Shown: positions 43,456 to 54,189 of the stretch, in pieces
Position numbering within the stretch: the stretch's first letter is position 1
Layout: every line of letters starts with the position of its first letter
Origin: Nipponacmea schrenckii
Taxonomy: Eukaryota; Mollusca; Gastropoda; Lottiidae
Direction of reading: 5' to 3'
Assembly (NCBI GenBank): GCA_030562195.1
Contig: JAUJPP010000002.1
Location: 4,526,001 to 4,590,000 of the forward strand
Length of the DNA stretch: 64,000 nt
Program-made: the position numbers and the translations under genes
The notes under the pieces: generated by a model
Databases searched by the model: none
What the model was told of the DNA's origin: nothing
The model's input: only the letters and a program-made list of their open reading frames with translations

Positions 43456-44625
43456 GGCATACCCTAAAACCTGATACGAGATATCAGATACGAGATACGA
43501 GATATCAGATATCAGATATTTATAGGAACAATTTTACCAGTTTTTTTAAGCTGTCGAATCTATCGAAAACTTTCTGGTCTAACTAATAATCGCCTGTCAC
43601 CACGGTTAGTAATGGAACAGCTTATGTTTGAAATAGGGGTGGATTGTTAAATGTACCGGTACATTCAGTTTTCATGTGCGTATTTGCGACATCTGTTAAA
43701 TATTTGTGGTTTCACGAGATGATATTTCATTGAAAACATTTTTGGAATTAAGAACTCATGATCAACGCAAAAATAAATCCTTCATTCATATTTGCTAAGG
43801 TATTTCAATATCAGATATCACAACTAAAACAATTACTGTTAGAGGCCTATCAAGAACATGGGGGATGCACAGAATAGCTAGCCACCCCATAAATGTTTAA
43901 ACCTTTATTTTCTTGATTTATTTATGGAACACGTCTTCAAAATATTTTTCAAAATTCTCTCTAGGGCCTACTACCTTAAAATTGGTTATTTTGCCTTTTT
44001 GATAACATTCAAGGAAGTTTTGAATATAACTATTTCCCTGATACTTGGTATTACAGACCAGAAACGACCAATAAAAACGTGACCCGACAAAGAACTGAGC
44101 AGAAAAACGACCAGGAAACGATCTCAAACTATTTTGCAATGAATTCTTTGCAAATCAGGCCGTAAAATCACCAATCATTTTTATTAAATGTACATTTGGA
44201 AGAAGTTCACAATATTTCCCAACTGATTGCATTTTAACTGTGATATAACGCACATAACCTAATTCAGTCTGATGTATAACATTGTATAACAAAATAAACA
44301 AAATTGTTACATTGTTTACGTCAAATTTAAATCATAGAACTACAATACTAGTATTGTAGTTCTATGATTAAATGGAATTCATTAAGTTTGTAAAAGGTCA
44401 ACATACTAGAATGTCGTCTGAAAATACGACATTATAGGGGCCTACTGGGAGCAAGCAATTATGAATGCAATCATATTCCCCTAAAAAAACCTTCAAAACG
44501 AGCTTTTAGAGGCTCGTAAAGAAAAATTGGTAAAATTGTTACTATAATTATCTGATATCTGATATCTCGTATCTCGTATCTGATATCTCGTATCTGATAT
44601 CTCGTATCAGGTTTTAGGGTATGCC
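43456..44625. mobile_element. Mutator-like non-autonomous element with 9-bp TSD
   Basis: Both ends read GGCATACCCTAAAACCTGAT inward, followed by GATACGAGATATCAGATATC repeats, so the inverted repeats are about 100 bases. The 9-base string GAAGGATCC is duplicated at 43447-43455 and 44626-44634. Long TIRs with 9-base duplications fit Mutator-like elements. The interior encodes nothing recognisable (a 73-codon minus frame at 43918-44139 has no known motif). It contains a perfect 38-base palindrome at 44331-44368. Confidence 0.82.
44331..44368. repeat. Perfect 38-bp palindrome
   Basis: The 19-base half ATCATAGAACTACAATACT is followed immediately by its reverse complement, centred on ACTAGT. Lies inside the Mutator-like element. 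Confidence 0.95.
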
Positions 44626-45090
44626 GAAGGATCCTTCAATTTATCAGATAATTGAACCATAATTCAAATTGATAGTGCATGGAGAGTACGTCCTACTTGA
44701 CCAAGAATGTAGTGTAAACTGTGCATCATCGGCATGAATTTAAGGCCATAGTCTCTTAGTATTTATTTGTAATTTTTAAACGGGATTAATAAATTTCAGG
44801 TTTTGCAATGCTAGAGCAATTCACGTTCCCAATATGGAATATTGTCAGTTTGTTTGTATCAGATGCCGAAAATATTGAACTTTTGTGCCTCTTGCCGAGA
44901 GTGTGACATGTTAACCTTTTATCTAAATATCCGACCGATATAAAATCATTAAAAATAATAATATCCACACTTGGATGCTAACTAAAATAGTTATCCTGCA
45001 TAAATTTTTCCATTACCGGTACAACATGTAGCAGAATGTGAAATGTTTGTCATTTTCCATAACATAACTATAACATCTAAAAACTTGTAC

Positions 45091-45255
45091 CTTTAATTTC
45101 ACATTTGCCTTTAACACAGACTAACAATGCTGTTAAAATAACATTGCCATTGGTTTCATCTGTTAAACAACTGGGACAAACTGTTACAGAAAATGATGTT
45201 TGTCCAATGACCTCAGAGTTTACTAGAAATATATTTTCTTTCGGTAGAACTGGTT
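45091..45255 (-). CDS. Receptor exon: membrane-proximal Cys-containing domain
   Basis: AG acceptor at 45256-45257, GTACAA donor at 45085-45090. Encodes PVLPKENIFLVNSEVIGQTS, VTVCPSCLTDETNG and LLVCVKGKCEIK. Four Cys and a beta-rich pattern suggest a degenerate FN3-like fold. Confidence 0.82.
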
Positions 45256-45457
45256 CTGAAAATACATAAAACATTATTGGTGAAATAAATTTATTTGTTT
45301 GTTCTAAAAATGCATACATGAAAAAGAGGGATTTGTTTCATTTCCTTTGGACAAAATAAACTAGTTGGTTTTTTAACCATACACAAAACAAATAAAACTT
45401 AATCTAATATCAATATAGTTTTAGGTCGTACATAAAAAATTGATATAAAAAACCTAC

Positions 45458-45521
45458 TTCCAGTTGGTGCTATATATTTTATAGTTGTATCTATTCCTTT
45501 AAAGCCCATATTTGTAGCATA
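45458..45521 (-). CDS. Receptor exon: end of FN3 domain
   Basis: AG acceptor at 45522-45523, GTAGG donor ending 45457. Encodes YATNMGFKGIDTTIKYIAPT, the G strand of an FN3 domain, phase 0 in and phase 1 out. Confidence 0.78.
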
Positions 45522-45639
45522 CTGAAAAGAGTATTTATGAAAAATGAGAAGTATTACGGATTTTTATAGTATAATTTCTCAGTCTTTTGGCTCTCATTAA
45601 CCAAAAGGGTAACGTTAGTGTCACTAGATACCCAATGAC

Positions 45640-46835
45640 CTTAGTCTATAATAATAATAGAGATAAACTCTTTATTTTACATGGGTCAGAATTAGGCCCA
45701 ATACACAAGGACGTGGTCCTGTCTCACATTCAGCCCATGGGGCAATACATTGGAAAAAAAAATAAATAAAAAAAAAAAAATAAATAAAAATCGAAAATAC
45801 ATAATATCTCAATATACAATTCGTCCGAAATACTAAAAATACACAAGTACATGTGTATCAAATGGACAGGTCTATGTTCCGGCGATCAGGTACAAGACCA
45901 CAAAATAAATATACAATACTCCACGTACAATTTGTTTAAAAATACACAAGTACATGTGCATGAATGGACAGATTTTCAACATACAATTTGTTTATAAAAT
46001 GGATGTAATACATAGCTCCCGCGGTCATGCACACGACCGCAAAAAATCACGTATTATTTCAACGTACAATTTATTTTAAAATACACAATTACATGTGTAA
46101 ATAATGGACAGATTTATCTTCCGGCGATCAAGTACATGACAGCAAAAACCATATATCATTTCAACGTACAATTAGTTTTAAAATACACAAGTACATGTGT
46201 ATAAAATGGACAGATTCATCTTTCTGCGATCAAGTACATGACCACAAAAACCAAGGAATAGACAAGTACATCTGCATGAGACGATCAGACATCAAAACAT
46301 ACATATAAAAAAAAAAAAAAAAAAAAAAAAAATAAGAAAAGAAAAAAAAAAGAAAAAAGAATTGCCAAAGCGTCAGTGCATGTGCTGCGAGCGGGCTACC
46401 CAACCCTACTCCATTTTATGTTCTTATTTTCTAAGGAGGGGGAGGTAGAATTTGTCCATGCTCAAGACCAGCTTTAAGGATGTTTACTCATCCCCCGACA
46501 GTAATAGTTTAGATTTTCAAAATGGTTCAAGTTAGGCAAAAATAGAATTGTTGGTGGTGATATACCTGTGAGAAAGGGAAAAAAATAAAATTAATAAATT
46601 AATAAATTACTTAAATCATTAAATCATGGAGAAACACAATTGTTAAGATAGCCATCAGCAAGTAAGCCTATAGTTGGTGAAAAGAATACCCGTGTAACAG
46701 GAAGTATGCTTATGTTAATGAAAGATTACCAAGAATCATCCTTCGAAAAGTCTTAAAATCTGATGCTGATTTTATATTTTCGTCTAGACCATTCCATAAA
46801 ATTGATCCTTTGTATTTAATACTTTGTTTAATCAT
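45640..46835 (-). mobile_element. LINE 3' end: RT C-terminus and 3' UTR with ~110-bp tandem repeats
   Basis: A 41-codon minus-strand frame (46710-46835) reads IKYKGSILWNGLDENIKSAS then DFKTFRRMIL, the standard C-terminal end of many non-LTR RT ORF2 proteins. The 3' UTR runs leftwards and contains about four ~110-base units (45830-46260) with ATACACAAGTACATGTGTA, an A-run at 46300-46330, and ends with AATAAAGAG and (ATT)n near 45640-45665, minus strand. Inserted in a receptor intron in the sense orientation of the receptor. Confidence 0.6.
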
Positions 46836-47047
46836 TTGTTTGTCTCATTTAGTTAAGCTAATCACTGTTGAAATTTGAGGCTTCAAATCTATGTGTTAAA
46901 ATCATCCGAGTACTAGCAAATATCTAAATTTGATTTAGATGACCTATACGAAATTTACCAGAGACATTCTCTTTAAGACTAAAATACCTTCTCATTAACA
47001 ACCACTAGAAAATCTAAAAGCAATATCGCACAAATACTTCTACTCAC

Positions 47048-47140
47048 AACTCCAAATGTAGTCTCCTTCCCTGGCTTCACTTGGACAGTTACATTAAATG
47101 TACAACTTTCTTTATGTTGAATAGATTTAGAAACTTCAAT
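47048..47140 (-). CDS. Receptor exon: FN3 middle part
   Basis: AG acceptor at 47141-47142, GTGAG donor at 47043-47047, phase 0. Encodes IEVSKSIQHKESCTFNVTVQ and VKPGKETTFGV. Confidence 0.8.
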
Positions 47141-47397
47141 CTGAAATTAAATAAAACATAGTGTGTAGTGTAAGTGGTAGCTCAAAAACATATATATCAA
47201 GATAGAATGGATCACAACGGTCTTACATTAATTGGTTTATATGTGCTGGGTACAATGCAATCAGATTGCTTCATAAACAAAAGTCTGTCAAACAAGGAAG
47301 TTGTCTGTTGTAGTACAAAATGAAGTTGGTAATGCTTGACATTGTGAAGATTCGAGAAAAAATTAATAATAGATAAAATAAAAATATATAATTTTAC

Positions 47398-47534
47398 CTC
47401 TAAAGTAGAAGTTAACGTGTAATTCATAATAATTCCATGTCGATCTTTTTCTTTAATACAACTCCAACTGACTTCTGCTGTGGTAAATATTTCACTTATA
47501 TGACGTACTGAAAGACCTTCAACTTTTCCTGGAG
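47398..47534 (-). CDS. Receptor exon: FN3 first part
   Basis: AG acceptor at 47535-47536, GTAAAA donor at 47392-47397. Encodes APGKVEGLSVRHISE, TTAEVSWSCIKEKDRHG and IIMNYTLT, with the B-strand Trp and Y-x-L of FN3. Confidence 0.85.
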
Positions 47535-47894
47535 CTTAAAATAAAATAACAAATGTTTTGTTATAACAGATATTAAATAATATAAGTAGTCTACCTATTA
47601 TGGGTGAAGAAAACTTATTTCTAAGATTTATAGCTGAAATTAATCTAATATATATTTTTTTTATTTTTAAAATTGATTTAGATGTTTTGGTCAAATGTTT
47701 CTTATTAAGTCATATATGAGTAATGTGGATTCGGATCAAGATTTTCATGTAACATTAGAAATTATTCTATTAAACAAGTGGCATGAAACTCTTTCTTATT
47801 TTGATAACCTACCTAATCATTAAAGCAATACAAACAAACCAAAGACGTAAAATATTGTCTCCAAACATTCTGTAATATTGCTAATGGAACATAC

Positions 47895-48026
47895 CTGATG
47901 ATAATGTTTGGAACTTTGAGAAATATTTAACTGAACTGTTTCCGACTTTAGTATACGCTAGTAGCTCCACTCTATAATACCAGTAACTAACTACATTATT
48001 CACATGCTGTTGTTCAGTATCATAAC
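47895..48026 (-). CDS. Receptor exon: FN3 second half
   Basis: AG acceptor at 48027-48028, GTATG donor at 47890-47894. Encodes VVSYWYYRVELLAYTKVGNS, the F-G strands of FN3 (Y-x-V-x-L-x-A-Y-T-x-x-G). Confidence 0.85.
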
Positions 48027-48464
48027 CTGTAAAAGACACAAAACGTCATTTTTAGTTCAGAAAAACTAGACTCAAATATTTGTTTTTTACTGCCTCTTGA
48101 TTGAACGTAGATTTTCAAATATGGCCTGAAAGAGTATAATATTCATGTTTGGACCAACCTAGCCTTAACTAAAGAATCCCTTTATAATCCAATGAATCCC
48201 CAAAACTTAGTAATTATCACTTATTCGTGCCTTGAGTACGTTTGATTTTCACTATTGATTTATTTAATACAAATTATATCATATTCTTTTTCATAGAATT
48301 ATGAGCTTCTAAGCCATCAATTTTTTTTTTATCACAAATGACATAGGACATGTTTGTCCTCGTTTCTTAATGAACCAAAATCAAATACATGTACAAATAG
48401 GCAGATATATATTATATTGACTTAGATGATTAGAAAACGAACAATTTCACATAAACATTAAGTT

Positions 48465-48513
48465 TTCTCAACAGTCTGTTTCGTAGTAGATTTGCTACCA
48501 CTCGTCAGGAGAA
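48465..48513 (-). ncRNA. Type I hammerhead ribozyme, left arm copy
   Basis: Mirror image of the ribozyme at 50137-50185 and identical to it, on the minus strand, downstream of the GIY-YIG stop. All core nucleotides and three stems are kept. Cleavage would fall after the T at minus-strand position 48470. Confidence 0.85.
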
Positions 48514-48577
48514 CAAGACGGTTTGGTTTGAAATATTGCTATGCATGCACGTGGGCACAGTAACTACACAAGGTGAA

Positions 48578-49468
48578 TTAGACGTCATTTTGTAGGAGAA
48601 ATTTGCGTGAATGGCGACACGTGCTGATTAGCTCCGAACGCTTGTTTAAGGTTGATTTTTCAGGGTGACAAATGATGAAAAACTTTTCCAGGGTACAAAG
48701 GTTACATCTTTTTGATATATTCGAGTATGATGATGAGCGTCCTAGAATTTTCCACTTTATCTTATAGTCTTCGTTGTTTTTTTTCAAAGTCCAAATGAAT
48801 TTACTGAGTTCGGTGCTGTTTTTTAATCTCTCATCTCGAAAAGATTGGCGATGGTTAGCGTATCTCGATTTAAATTCAGTATCTGTTAGTCCGACGTAGG
48901 TTTCTTGTTTATTATTTGCACTGACTGTGGCCTGGTAAACAATGCTGCGGGCCCGACATTCACCATTTAGTGGACAGTCTTGCTTCTGACGGCAGTTGCA
49001 TGGTTTATTATCAGTTACTTTACGGATCGTTCTGGTCGCAGCATTATGTGAGTCTATCAGGTTTTTCATTGATGGCATACAGCTGTATGATACTTTTATA
49101 GTATTTCTGTTAATGATTGGTCGTAATATATGATCTGGTGGGAAACAGCTATCAATTAACTTTAAGAATTGTCTTCCGATATTGGTTCTCACGTTATTAT
49201 CATACGGAGGATTAAACCACGTTATTCTGCGTGACCGTTTCCGTTTACTACGTTCCTTAGATTTAGCTGACTCGTCGTATTTCAGTCTGTAATCATAGCC
49301 ACTTTCTGTGAGCGCGTTTTGATAAACATTTACAGCTTTGTTAAATTCCTGTTGGTCTGACGAAATAGATGATAATCGATGATTTACGCCAGATGGTATG
49401 GCCTTCAGTACAGATGGAGGATGGTTACTTTTGGCATTAACAAATAATGATAATAACGTGAGAACCAA
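48578..49468 (-). pseudogene. Penelope-like protein: RT C-terminus and GIY-YIG endonuclease (left arm and spacer)
   Basis: 296 codons, open to the stop at 48578. The N-terminal part (RRITWFNPPYDNNVRTNIGR, then LRPIINRNTIKVSYSCMPSM) is the C-terminal end of a Penelope-like RT. A Cys cluster follows (CNCRQKQDCPLNGEC) and then a GIY-YIG nuclease with YQATVSANNKQETYVGLTDT, FKSRYANHRQSF and NSTELSKFIWTLK. The RT catalytic core is missing through 5' truncation. The endonuclease half is intact but the element cannot mobilise itself. Confidence 0.88.
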
Positions 49469-50072
49469 TATCGGAAGACAATTCTTAAAGTTAATTGATA
49501 GCTGTTTCCCACCCGATCATATATTACGACCAATCATTAACAGAAATACTATAAAAGTATCATACAGCTGTATGCCATCAATGAAAAACCTGATAGACTC
49601 ACATAATGCTGCGACCAGAACGATCCGTAAAGTAACTGATAATAAACCATGCAACTGCCGTCAGAAGCAAGACTGTCCACTAAATGGTGAATGTCGGGCC
49701 CGCAGCATTGTTTACCAGGCCACAGTCAGTGCAAATAATAAACAAGAAACCTACGTCGGACTAACAGATACTGAATTTAAATCGAGATACGCTAACCATC
49801 GCCAATCTTTTCGAGATGAGAGATTAAAAAACAGCACCGAACTCAGTAAATTCATTTGGACTTTGAAAAAAAACAACGAAGACTATAAGATAAAGTGGAA
49901 AATTCTAGGACGCTCATCATCATACTCGAATATATCAAAAAGATGTAACCTTTGTACCCTGGAAAAGTTTTTCATCATTTGTCACCCTGAAAAATCAACC
50001 TTAAACAAGCGTTCGGAGCTAATCAGCACGTGTCGCCATTCACGCAAATTTCTCCTACAAAATGACGTCTAA
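49398..50072 (+). pseudogene. Penelope-like protein, inverted copy (right arm)
   Basis: 224 codons; from about residue 17 onward identical in protein sequence to the left-arm copy, because the arms are near-perfect inverted repeats. The first residues come from the spacer and are not part of the family. No promoter evidence. Confidence 0.85.
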
Positions 50073-50136
50073 TTCACCTTGTGTAGTTACTGTGCCCACG
50101 TGCATGCATAGCAATATTTCAAACCAAACCGTCTTG

Positions 50137-50185
50137 TTCTCCTGACGAGTGGTAGCAAATCTACTACGAAACAGACTGTTGAGAA
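50137..50185 (+). ncRNA. Type I hammerhead ribozyme, right arm copy
   Basis: Read in order: stem I TTCTC (50137-50141), core CTGACGA (50142-50148), stem II GTGGTAG/CTACTAC (50149-50155 with 50161-50167, loop CAAAT, one G-U pair), core GAA (50168-50170), stem III ACA/TGT (50171-50173 with 50177-50179, loop GAC), cleavage base T at 50180, stem I return GAGAA (50181-50185). This matches the hammerhead consensus CUGANGA...GAA...NUH with H = U. Penelope-like elements are known to carry hammerheads in their terminal repeats (established); catalytic activity here is untested. It would self-cleave element RNA. Confidence 0.88.
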
Positions 50186-50340
50186 AACTTAATGTTTATG
50201 TGAAATTGTTCGTTTTCTAATCATCTATAAAGCTCCGTGGATGTGCACGTAGAGCACTCTAGAAGATTATCCTGGATTTTTTCATATTTCAGATATATAT
50301 TATATTGACTTATATATCTGATAAGAGAAATATCACAAAC

Positions 50341-50517
50341 CTTCAACAGCAAATGTATTGACTAATCGAGTAGCCTGATTATTTGTCAGATCTTCCTGTT
50401 CATATACATTCAAATAATATGTTGTTGGTCCTGTTTTCAGAGATGGTTTACTCCAAGTCACAAGAAAGCTTGTAGCTTTAATTTCTATTACATTTAAATT
50501 ACTTGGTTCACCAGCAG
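50341..50517 (-). CDS. Receptor exon: FN3 first half
   Basis: AG acceptor at 50518-50519; the intron donor is GTTTGTG at 50334-50340, weaker than the others. Encodes AGEPSNLNVIEIKATSFLVT then WSKPSLKTGPTTYYLNVYE, an FN3 A-C' pattern. Continues in frame at 48026. Confidence 0.85.
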
Positions 50518-50559
50518 CTTAAATAGAAGTCAGACATCTTCAAAGACATGAAATAGTAA

Positions 50560-51139
50560 ATTATTCTTACAAAGTTAATGCTTATATTAAAAGATTTCGT
50601 TTTAATAAGTTTTTTTAACACAAATGTATTTTTTCCAAAATCTTGGTTGTTACGGTTTCCTATGTGGCATCATTTTTTATTTTTTAAATTGAAACAATGG
50701 AATATAATTAAAAACCTGGAATACTATAGTATAAGTTCTGGTGATTTCAATGGTAGAACCGGAAAATTACGAGATACTTTCTTTCATATTAATGATTGTA
50801 ATTCCACACCTGAATTGGACGCTGCATGTGCAAATGAGGTCTGTCAAAGAGTCTCAAAAGTTAAAATTGGCAATGCACATGATAAGAAGATAAAAAACTA
50901 TGTAAATCAAAAAATTTGGTTATCGCAAACGGCTCAGATAGCTTTGTCACAGTGTCATTGACTATTTAATTCTACCATATGCATATCAAGATGTCTTGAC
51001 TAAATTTAAATTTTTAGATTTAACTGTTTACAAGAAAAGCAAGCTTTTAGTATATCCCCGAATATCTATAATAGAAATAAAACAGAAGAGAATAATTGAT
51101 AATATCAAAAAGTCAGGAATAAGTAAAACAAAATTAAAA
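50560..51139 (+). pseudogene. LINE fragment: endonuclease part of ORF2
   Basis: Contains SSGDFNGRTGKLRDTFF, which matches the GDFN-x-R motif of the apurinic-like endonuclease of non-LTR elements, followed by DKKIKNYVNQKIWLSQTAQI and, after a stop, FLDLTVYKKSKLL. It is cut at 51139 by the element starting at 51140. The RT of probably the same LINE resumes at about 54190. Confidence 0.65.
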
Positions 51140-51212
51140 GATAGCTTGCCAGGCAAGGTAACATACGCCCACTGGCAGCATTGAATTTGAAAAATAAATT
51201 GAGCAATAACTC

Positions 51213-51378
51213 AATGGTGGTGAATGGCTCAGTGGTTAGCGAGTTGGACTGTCGTCTGCTAGGCGACTAGGTGCCGTGGGTTCGAATCCCGATCGGTGCG
51301 AGGAAATAAAAAATTAGGTCTGATTCCTAGGCCCGTGCTTTCCCGGAACTACGAGATAGTAGTTCCCCCCCTCTATCA
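51213..51378 (+). mobile_element. tRNA-derived SINE
   Basis: Internal polymerase III promoter boxes are clear: TGGCTCAGTGG (A box, 51225-51235) and GGTTCGAATCC (B box, 51279-51289). A tRNA-unrelated part follows, with CCCGTGCTTTCCCGGAACTA and AGTAGTTCCCCCCCTC. It interrupts the GCAATAACTCAAAAA string that is continuous in other copies of the host element. It is transcribed by Pol III if active. It is not a functional tRNA gene: the acceptor ends do not pair and the anticodon arm is poor. Confidence 0.82.
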
Positions 51379-51513
51379 AAAAACATTCACTGAATGAATA
51401 TTGAAGTCAAGGGCAAAAACTCAAAAACTGTTCATGGAAAATCGTCAAATTAAAACTTGACCACCATCTTATCTATTTCAATACTCATACCAAGTTTCAT
51501 CAAATCTATTAAA

Positions 51514-53379
51514 GATAGCTTGCCAGGCAAGGTAATATACGCCCACTGGCAGCATTGATTTTGAATCCAAAATAAAATATACATATACTTCTTTTCAAAA
51601 ACAGAGCAATAATTTAAGATTTATCTGATTTTTAATAGGGTTCATCATTAGGTGATTCCACATACTCATGCCAAGTTCCGTTTAAATCAGTCAAGAAATG
51701 TGACTTGCAGAGTGTTTATGAGCCAAAAAATCGAAATCATTTGAAAGAACAAGGGTAATCAAATATCATGTGATATTTCTTGGTTTGTGTTCATCCTTGA
51801 GTGATAATTAACAATTTCAGCAAATTTTGTCAAAATCTGTAAATCATTGTTCCTTCTAGAGGGTTTACAAGCTAACAATTTTGACGAGTTTTCCAAAAAA
51901 AGGCAATAACTAATACTAAATATATTTCAATAGGGTCCATCATTAGGTGATTACAAATACTCATGCCAAGTTACGTCAAAATTGCTCAAGAATTGTGACT
52001 TGTAGAGTGTTTACAACGAAAAAATCGAACACATTTTATAAAACAAGGGCAATAATTCGTATCAAATATATTTCGATATATTTGATTTTCAATAAGGTTC
52101 ATCCTTTGGTGATATTAAACAATTTCAGCAAGTTTTGTCAAAATCGGTCAATAACTGTTCTTTATAGAGTGTTTACAAGCCAAAAATTGAACACGTTTTC
52201 AAAAACAAGGGCAATAACTGACACTAAATTTTTTTCGACACTAATTTTTTTTCGATTTAACTGGTTTTCAATAGGCTTCATCCTTGGGTGAAAGCAAATA
52301 CTCAAGCCAAGTTTCATCAAAATCCATTAAGAATGGTTCTCTCAAGAACGTTTACAAGGTAAAATTGAACGCGTTTTCAAGAACAAGGGCAATAACTCAT
52401 ACTAAATGTTTTTCAATTTCGCTGATTTTTAATAGAGTTTATCCTTGAGTTATAACATACTCTCACACCAAGTTTCATCAAAATTGGTCAATAACTGTTC
52501 TTTGTAGAGTGTTCACAAGCCAAAAATTGAAGACGTTTTCAAAAACAAGGGCAATAAAAGACACTAATTTTTTTCGATTTAACTGGTTTTCAAAAGGGTT
52601 CATCCTCGGGTGATAGCAATTACTCAAGCCAGGTTTCATCAAAATCCATTAAGAATTGTTCACTCAAGAGTGTTTACAAGCTAAAATTGAACGTGTTTTC
52701 AAGAACAAGGGCAATAAGACACTAAATGTTTTTCGATGTCGCTGATTTTCAATAGGGTTTATCCTTGAAAAATAACATACTCTCACACCAAGTTTCATCA
52801 AAATCGGTCAATAACTGTTCTTTGTAGAGTGTTTACAAGCCAAAAATTTAACACGTTTTCAAAAACAAGGGCAATAACTGTCACTAATTTTTTTTCGATT
52901 TAACTGGTTTTCAATAGGCTTCATCCTTGGGTGATAACAAATACTCAAGCCAAGTTTCATCAAAATCCATTAAGAATTGTTCTCTCAAGAGTGTTTACAA
53001 GCTAAAATTGAACGCGTTTTCAAGAACTCATACTACATGTTTTTCGATTTCGTTGATTTTCAATAGGGTTTATCCTTGAGTTATAACAAACTCTCGCACC
53101 AAGTTTCATCATAAATCCGTCAAGAATTGCACATTGTAGAGTGTTTACGAGCCATTCAAGAACAAGGGCAAGAAATCATGCTAAATTTGTTCCGATTTTG
53201 CTGATTTGCAATAGGGTTCATCCTTGCGTGATCATAAACACTCATATCAAGTTTCATCAAAATCCGTTTAGAATTGCTCCCTCTAGAGTGTTTACGAGCA
53301 ATTGTGGACAGACGGACGGACGGACGGACAGACGGACAGGGTGACGAAAATATACGCCCCCCATTTCATATGGGCGTAT
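51514..53379 (+). mobile_element. Non-autonomous TIR-type element (GGGCGTAT family), copy 4, nested
   Basis: GATAGCTTGCCAGGCAAGGT at 51514 to ATATGGGCGTAT at 53379. The uninterrupted site is visible in copy 1 at 8838-8860 (ATCTATTAAAAAATTGTAGC). The interior has ~150-200-base monomers different from the other copies (CATCCTTGGGTGATA, TAGAGTGTTTACAAGC) and the typical GACGGACGGACGG end. Confidence 0.88.
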
Positions 53380-54189
53380 AAAAAATTGTAGCTTATTTTC
53401 CACCCACAAATATTTTTGACGCAATTTTACTCAGTCAAGGGTAATAACTCAGAAAACATTCGTTAAAAAAAATCGGAAATTCAAACTCGAGTTCCATCAA
53501 AATCTTTTGAAAATCAAAGCTTCTTATTGCAACCACAATAGAATTTTGACGCAATTTCACTAAGCCAAGGGCAAAAACTCAAAACAGTTCATTGAAAAAC
53601 TTTCAAATTCAACTTGACTGAGGTCTAATCAATTCCAATGCTCACACCAAGTTTCATCGGAATCCTCTGAAAATTGGAGGATTTATTGCATTGAAACTAA
53701 AATTTTGACAAGATTTTACTAAGTCAAGGGCAATAACTCAAAAACTGTTCATCAAAAAAATTGCCAAATTCGAACTTGACTGTTGTCTTATCAATTCCAA
53801 TGCTCACACCAAGTTTCATCAAAATCCATTTAAAATTGTAGCTTCTATTGCACCCACAATAAAGTCAAGGGCAATAAGTCAAAAACTGTTAATCGAAAAA
53901 TCGTCCAAATCGAACTTGAACGCTGCCTTATCAATTCCAATGCTCATACCAAGTTTAATTAAAATCCATTGAAAATTGTAGCTTCTTTTGTGTCTACAAC
54001 AAATATAGAGACAGGGGCAATAACTCATAAACCGTTTATCGAACTTGACCGCCGTCAATGCTCATACCAAGTTTCATTCAAATCCATGGAAAATTGTAGC
54101 TTCTATAGTGTCTACAATAAATGTTGACGGACCGACAGACCGATGGACCGATGGACAGTCTATGTTTAAAAGTGTCAAAGTTAGCAAAG

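Larger units (their letters stand above)
48425..50289. mobile_element. Penelope-like insertion with 781-bp inverted arms and 23-bp TSD
   Basis: 48423-49203 and 49447-50227 are reverse complements over 781 bases; the one mismatch I found is a synonymous A/C near 49513. The spacer is 243 bases. A 23-base direct repeat at 48402-48424 and 50290-50312 flanks the whole, so it entered as one event, including a unique tail at 50228-50289. Both arms encode the GIY-YIG end of a Penelope-like protein. It sits in a receptor intron. Confidence 0.9.
51140..54165 (+). mobile_element. Non-autonomous TIR-type element (GGGCGTAT family), copy 3, hit by two later insertions
   Basis: Starts GATAGCTTGCCAGGCAAGGT at 51140 inside a LINE. 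Interrupted by a SINE (51213-51378) and by copy 4 (51514-53379), then continues to a GACGGACCGACAGACC tract near 54125. Its right terminus GGGCGTAT is not present, so the 3' end is lost. Confidence 0.8.

Noticed and set aside
51217..51300. Functional tRNA gene
   Set aside because: A and B boxes are good, but the acceptor stem does not close, the anticodon arm is poor and a SINE body follows; better explained as a tRNA-derived SINE.
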